Source: Candidatus Aminicenantota bacterium
GTDB lineage: Bacteria > Acidobacteriota > Aminicenantia > Aminicenantales > UBA4085
Assembly: GCA_003141555.1 (NCBI GenBank)
Contig: PLMN01000023.1
Location: 160,968 to 224,967, forward strand
Direction: 5' to 3'
DNA length: 64,000 nt
A program made the position numbers and the translations under genes. A model generated the notes under the pieces. That model was given only the letters and a program-made list of their open reading frames with translations, ran no database searches and was not told where the DNA came from. Position 1 is the stretch's first letter. Each line of letters starts with the position of its first letter. Positions 61,075-64,000 of this stretch are shown here, piece by piece.

Positions 61075-61563
61075 ATGCCGAGCCTTTTAAGAAGGAATGT
61101 CGGGAGGGGCGTAAAAGCAAATTCTTATCCCCTGAAGTCACTGCTGGACGTGTCTCCGAAGACCAAGGCGCCGCTGGACCGGGGCTTTGTGCCGGCCGTG
61201 CTGGCCAACCGAAGCTACCGGGCGGCGGTGAAGAAGGCTGGGGCCGCAGTCAAGGTTGCGATTGCCATTGAGCGCGAAGACGGCCACATCTGCCGCGGCG
61301 ACGTCGATGTTCTCGCCCCGGGTTCGGATCTCGATACCGATACGCTCCGGTTTGTGGAGCGGCACATTAAATTCCTGCTCTGGTCGCGCGGCGGCTGGAA
61401 GATCTACTTCTCCGGTCCCGAGCCCATCGGCCGGTATCTGAAGAAAGCATATACCGCGAAGGGTGAACGGGGGCCCGACGTCGAAATCATGCAGAGGGCC
61501 TACGACAAGACGTTCGCCGTCGAGACGGTGAACCCCGCCGCCAGCCTACCAAAGTTGAACTGA
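61075..61563 (+). CDS. Protein resembling the N-terminal domain of some ROK-family proteins
   Basis: 162 aa from the ATG at 61075 (AAAGGGAAG upstream). Segments such as LDRGFVPAVLANRSYRAAVK, VAIAIEREDGHI, FVERHIKFLLWSRGGWKIYFSGPEPIG and MQRAYDKTFAVE resemble, from memory, a domain that precedes the ROK sugar-kinase domain in longer proteins. Here no ROK motif follows: the frame ends 13 nt before the deacetylase gene. It may be a stand-alone domain or a truncated gene. The fit is by recollection only. Confidence 0.5.
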   Translation: MPSLLRRNVGRGVKANSYPLKSLLDVSPKTKAPLDRGFVPAVLANRSYRAAVKKAGAAVKVAIAIEREDGHICRGDVDVLAPGSDLDTDTLRFVERHIKFLLWSRGGWKIYFSGPEPIGRYLKKAYTAKGERGPDVEIMQRAYDKTFAVETVNPAASLPKLN

Positions 61564-61576
61564 AAGGACGTGCACC

Positions 61577-62431
61577 ATGAAGTTCCGAATTCCGATAGCG
61601 GAAACATTCGTGCCGGACGGGAAGCCCGCCGACGAGGCGTTGAAACGGACGACGCAGATCGGAGTCGGCGCGCACCAGGATGATATCGAAATCCTCGGCT
61701 TTCGCGGCATCCTGGAGTGCTTCTACTCCAAGGAACAGTGGTTTACGGGCGTCACCTGCACGGACGGCTCCGGCAGTCCGCGGGCCGGCGCGTATGCCGG
61801 CTATACGAATGAGGAAATGCAGGTCGTACGCTGGCAGGAGCAAAGAACCGCCGCTTCGATCGGCCGATATAGCGCCATGATCCAGCTCAAGTACCCGAGC
61901 GCGGCGTTGAAGGATCCTCGGAATCGGGATGTGACGGACGACCTGCGGGACATTATGCTGGCGGCGCGGCCATCCGTGGTCTATACGCACAACCTGGCGG
62001 ACAAACACGACACTCATATCGGCGTGGCCGGCAAGGTCATCACCGTCTTGCGTGGACTGCCCGCAGCCCATCGGCCGAAGAAGGTGTACGGCGTGGAGAT
62101 CTGGAGGAACCTGGATTGGCTGCCGGACAGAGACAAGAAAGTGATGGATGCGACCGGTGCGGAGCATATGGCTGCCGCCCTGCTGGGCGTATTCGACTCT
62201 CAAATCGCGGGCGGCAAACGCTACGACCTGGCCACGTTGGGACGATGGCGGTCCAATGCCACGTACCTGGAAAGCCACGGCGTGGACACGGCTCAACATT
62301 CGATCTTTGCCATGGATTTGACGCCGGTCGTGGAGAATGACAAACTCGACATAGCCGAGTATGTCCTGGGTTACATTGATAAGTTCCGGGACGATGTGAA
62401 GGGGCGACTGGACCGGTTCCTGCCCCGGTAG
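61577..62431 (+). CDS. PIG-L/LmbE-family deacetylase
   Basis: 284 aa with GAAAGGACG upstream. The zinc site is IGVGAHQDDIEILGFRG near residue 35 (AHQDDIE for the family's AHPDDE) and HNLADKHDTHIGVAGKVI near 140. These enzymes remove N-acetyl groups from sugar or cofactor precursors. With the aminotransferase and oxidoreductase that follow, it probably handles an amino-sugar or similar metabolite. Confidence 0.87.
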   Translation: MKFRIPIAETFVPDGKPADEALKRTTQIGVGAHQDDIEILGFRGILECFYSKEQWFTGVTCTDGSGSPRAGAYAGYTNEEMQVVRWQEQRTAASIGRYSAMIQLKYPSAALKDPRNRDVTDDLRDIMLAARPSVVYTHNLADKHDTHIGVAGKVITVLRGLPAAHRPKKVYGVEIWRNLDWLPDRDKKVMDATGAEHMAAALLGVFDSQIAGGKRYDLATLGRWRSNATYLESHGVDTAQHSIFAMDLTPVVENDKLDIAEYVLGYIDKFRDDVKGRLDRFLPR

Positions 62432-62459
62432 GTTATAGGAACAATTAAGGAGAGAGGCA

Positions 62460-63581
62460 ATGCAGGTACCGTTCTATGGTCACGTGCGGCAATATCACAA
62501 CATCAAGGGAGAGATCGACAAGAACATCGCGGAGGTGCTCGAAAGCGGCCAGTACGTCATGGGTCCCATGTTGAGCCGGTTCGAGAAGGAGCTCGCGGCC
62601 TATTTCGGAACGAAGTACGCCATCGGCGTGGGCAACGGCACCGACGCGATCTGGCTGACCCTCATGGCGCTCGGCGTGGGTCCCGGCGATGAATGCATCA
62701 CGACAACCAACACCTTCTTTGCCACCGCCGAAGCGTGCTGGGTGGCGGGGGCCAAGGTTGTGTTCGTTGATTGCGATCCCAAGACCCGGAACATCGATCC
62801 CAAGAAGATCGAGAAGGCCATCACCAAGAAGACCAAGGCCATCATCCCGGTCCATCTCTACGGCCAATGCGCCGACATGCGCGCCATTCGGGCCATCGCC
62901 GACCGGCACAAGCTGTTCGTCATCGAAGACAACGCACAGGGTATCGACGGCTGCGGCCCGGACTTCAAGCAAGGCGAGTTGAGCGACGCCGTGACGACGA
63001 GCTTCATCATCCAGAAGAACCTCGGCACGTTCGGCGACAGTGGCGCCGTCGCCTCGAACAATCCGGAAATCGACCGCGCGGTGCGCCGGCTGCGCAATCA
63101 CGGTTCGGAGAAGCGCTCCCACCACAGCTACGGATTCAACAGCCGCCTCGACGATCTGCACGCCGGCATCCTCAGCGCCAAGCTGAAGCACATCACGGCC
63201 TGGACGGACCAGCGCCGCGCCTGGGCCGCCTGCTATAACGAAGGCCTGAAGCGCGCCAGGCGGTTCACTCTGCCGTACGAAGCGCCCGGCTACCGGCACG
63301 TGTATCATCTCTACGTCATTGAAACCAAGAAGCCCGAGCTCCGTGACGAACTGCTGAAGTTCCTGAACGACAACGGCGTAGATGCGAAGGTTCACTATCC
63401 AATCGCCATCCACCAGCAGGAAGGTTTCCCGTGGGGCAAGAAGGCGCGCCTCTGCGGCAAGCAGAGGAACTCGGAGCGAAATGCGGCGAGCTGCGTCAGT
63501 CTGCCCATGTTCGCGGAATTGACCGCGGAAGAAGTGGACTACACCATCGAGAAAGTGATGGAGTGGGACAAGAAGGGCTGA
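62460..63581 (+). CDS. DegT/DnrJ/EryC1/StrS aminotransferase
   Basis: 373 aa, PLP-dependent sugar aminotransferase family. GVGNGTDAIWLTLMALGVGPGDECITTTNTFFATAEA near 55-90, the VHLYGQCADM segment near 135, FVIEDNAQGIDG near 160, and the PLP lysine in SFIIQKNLGTFGDSGAVASNN near 188. RRLRNHGSEKRSHH and NSRLDDLHAGIL follow the family pattern. It normally converts a keto-sugar to an amino-sugar. It lies 28 nt after the deacetylase gene. Confidence 0.92.
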   Translation: MQVPFYGHVRQYHNIKGEIDKNIAEVLESGQYVMGPMLSRFEKELAAYFGTKYAIGVGNGTDAIWLTLMALGVGPGDECITTTNTFFATAEACWVAGAKVVFVDCDPKTRNIDPKKIEKAITKKTKAIIPVHLYGQCADMRAIRAIADRHKLFVIEDNAQGIDGCGPDFKQGELSDAVTTSFIIQKNLGTFGDSGAVASNNPEIDRAVRRLRNHGSEKRSHHSYGFNSRLDDLHAGILSAKLKHITAWTDQRRAWAACYNEGLKRARRFTLPYEAPGYRHVYHLYVIETKKPELRDELLKFLNDNGVDAKVHYPIAIHQQEGFPWGKKARLCGKQRNSERNAASCVSLPMFAELTAEEVDYTIEKVMEWDKKG

Positions 63582-63672
63582 AAGAAACACGTATCGGAGT
63601 ATGGGAGTAGCGGGGTGCGGGAGCACGGGTACCGACCGCATGCCGAACACGAACTGCTAGCAGGGGGTCATC

Positions 63673-64000
63673 ATGGCTAATCCGTATCGAGTTCTCGTTG
63701 TCGGCATGGGCAAACGCGGCAAGCACCATGCCACGGCGTTCAATGCGAACCCGCGATTCAAGGTCGTCGGTATTTGCGATATTGACCTGGCGCGCTGCGA
63801 AGCCGCCGCACCCCTGCTCGGGAACCCCGAGATTGGAACCGATGCCGCCGCGCTGGCGTCTTCCCTCAAACCCGACGTGTTCTGTTTCTGCACCCTGCCG
63901 ACCCTGCGACTCGAGATGATCAAGATCGGCGTCAAGTGCCGCGCCAAGCTGATCGCGTTCGAGAAGCCCATCGCGCTCTCCAGCGCGGAGGCGATGAAGA
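63673..64000 (+). CDS. Gfo/Idh/MocA-family oxidoreductase, 3' end outside the window
   Basis: Only the first 109 codons are present; the frame is open at the window edge. The Rossmann NAD-binding motif is VLVVGMGKRGKHHATAF at the N-terminus, followed by FKVVGICDIDLARCEAA and the LIAFEKPIALSSAEAM catalytic EKP motif near residue 97. Members oxidise or reduce sugars and cyclitols with NAD(P). Its place after the DegT aminotransferase suggests it makes the keto-sugar for that enzyme. Confidence 0.87.
   Translation, partial: MANPYRVLVVGMGKRGKHHATAFNANPRFKVVGICDIDLARCEAAAPLLGNPEIGTDAAALASSLKPDVFCFCTLPTLRLEMIKIGVKCRAKLIAFEKPIALSSAEAMK

Overview
The window is one stretch of GC-rich bacterial chromosome, densely packed with genes on both strands. 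It has no rRNA, no CRISPR array and no complete transposon or prophage. The gene content suggests a Gram-negative anaerobe or fermenter: TolC- and LolA-type envelope genes, a glycyl-radical enzyme, acetate kinase with phosphotransacetylase, and a two-subunit molybdenum hydroxylase. The mix of families (bacterial eRF1-like protein, secreted M28 and S8 peptidases, paired GH127 enzymes) resembles Acidobacteriota / Candidatus Aminicenantes-type genomes. That placement is inference only, because no phylogenetic marker was searched. The usual promoter is TTGAC(T/A), 16-18 nt, then a TATAAT-like box. Several genes instead have TATAAT only 6-9 nt before the start codon.

Layout. 1-7.9 kb: small HTH-like protein, glycine C-acetyltransferase, an L-arabinose pathway set (ribulokinase, ribulose-5-P 4-epimerase, fucose/arabinose-type isomerase), and sucCD on the minus strand. 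7.9-13.1 kb: a scar-like accessory region with a truncated restriction-modification gene, a RhuM-Doc fusion, two different VapBC-type toxin-antitoxin pairs and a secreted M28 peptidase. 13.1-15.6 kb: a secreted glycosidase-like protein and a small secreted protein. 15.7-21 kb: ackA, class I fumarase, pta and a zinc alcohol dehydrogenase. 21-24.4 kb: hydroxyproline dehydratase (HypD-type glycyl radical enzyme) with its activase. 24.4-31.4 kb: aldose epimerase lipoprotein, tRNA-Leu, eRF1-like protein, TolC-like protein, XerD and an MBL hydrolase. 31.4-42.2 kb: methyltransferase, an ammonia-lyase with a Cys in the MIO motif, AMMECR1, a subtilase, a TPR protein, acyltransferase, LolA, an ECF sigma / anti-sigma / membrane-protein operon and a TPM protein. 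42.3-44.9 kb: molybdenum hydroxylase. 45-48.6 kb: the translation cluster rplM-rpsI-rpsB-tsf-pyrH-frr. 48.9-53.5 kb: TPR lipoprotein, der, GerMN protein, amidase, tmRNA. 53.6-56 kb: unknown gene and two FMN reductases. 56-60.7 kb: two GH127 glycosidases. 61-64 kb: a sugar-derivative cluster (ROK-like fragment, PIG-L deacetylase, DegT aminotransferase, Gfo/Idh oxidoreductase cut by the window end).

How genes may work together. GH127 enzymes include beta-L-arabinofuranosidases acting on hydroxyproline-linked arabinosides. The window also holds a complete-looking route from L-arabinose to xylulose-5-P, plus a hydroxyproline dehydratase that keeps every HypD active-site residue I can place. Together with secreted peptidases this suggests use of plant hydroxyproline-rich glycoproteins (extensin type), both sugar and amino acid. 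The genes are scattered rather than in one operon, so this is a hypothesis.

The other striking layer is non-coding. Several families of short inverted-repeat elements lie between genes. They look like REP/REPIN or MITE-type non-autonomous elements, and one supplies the last codons and stop of sucD.
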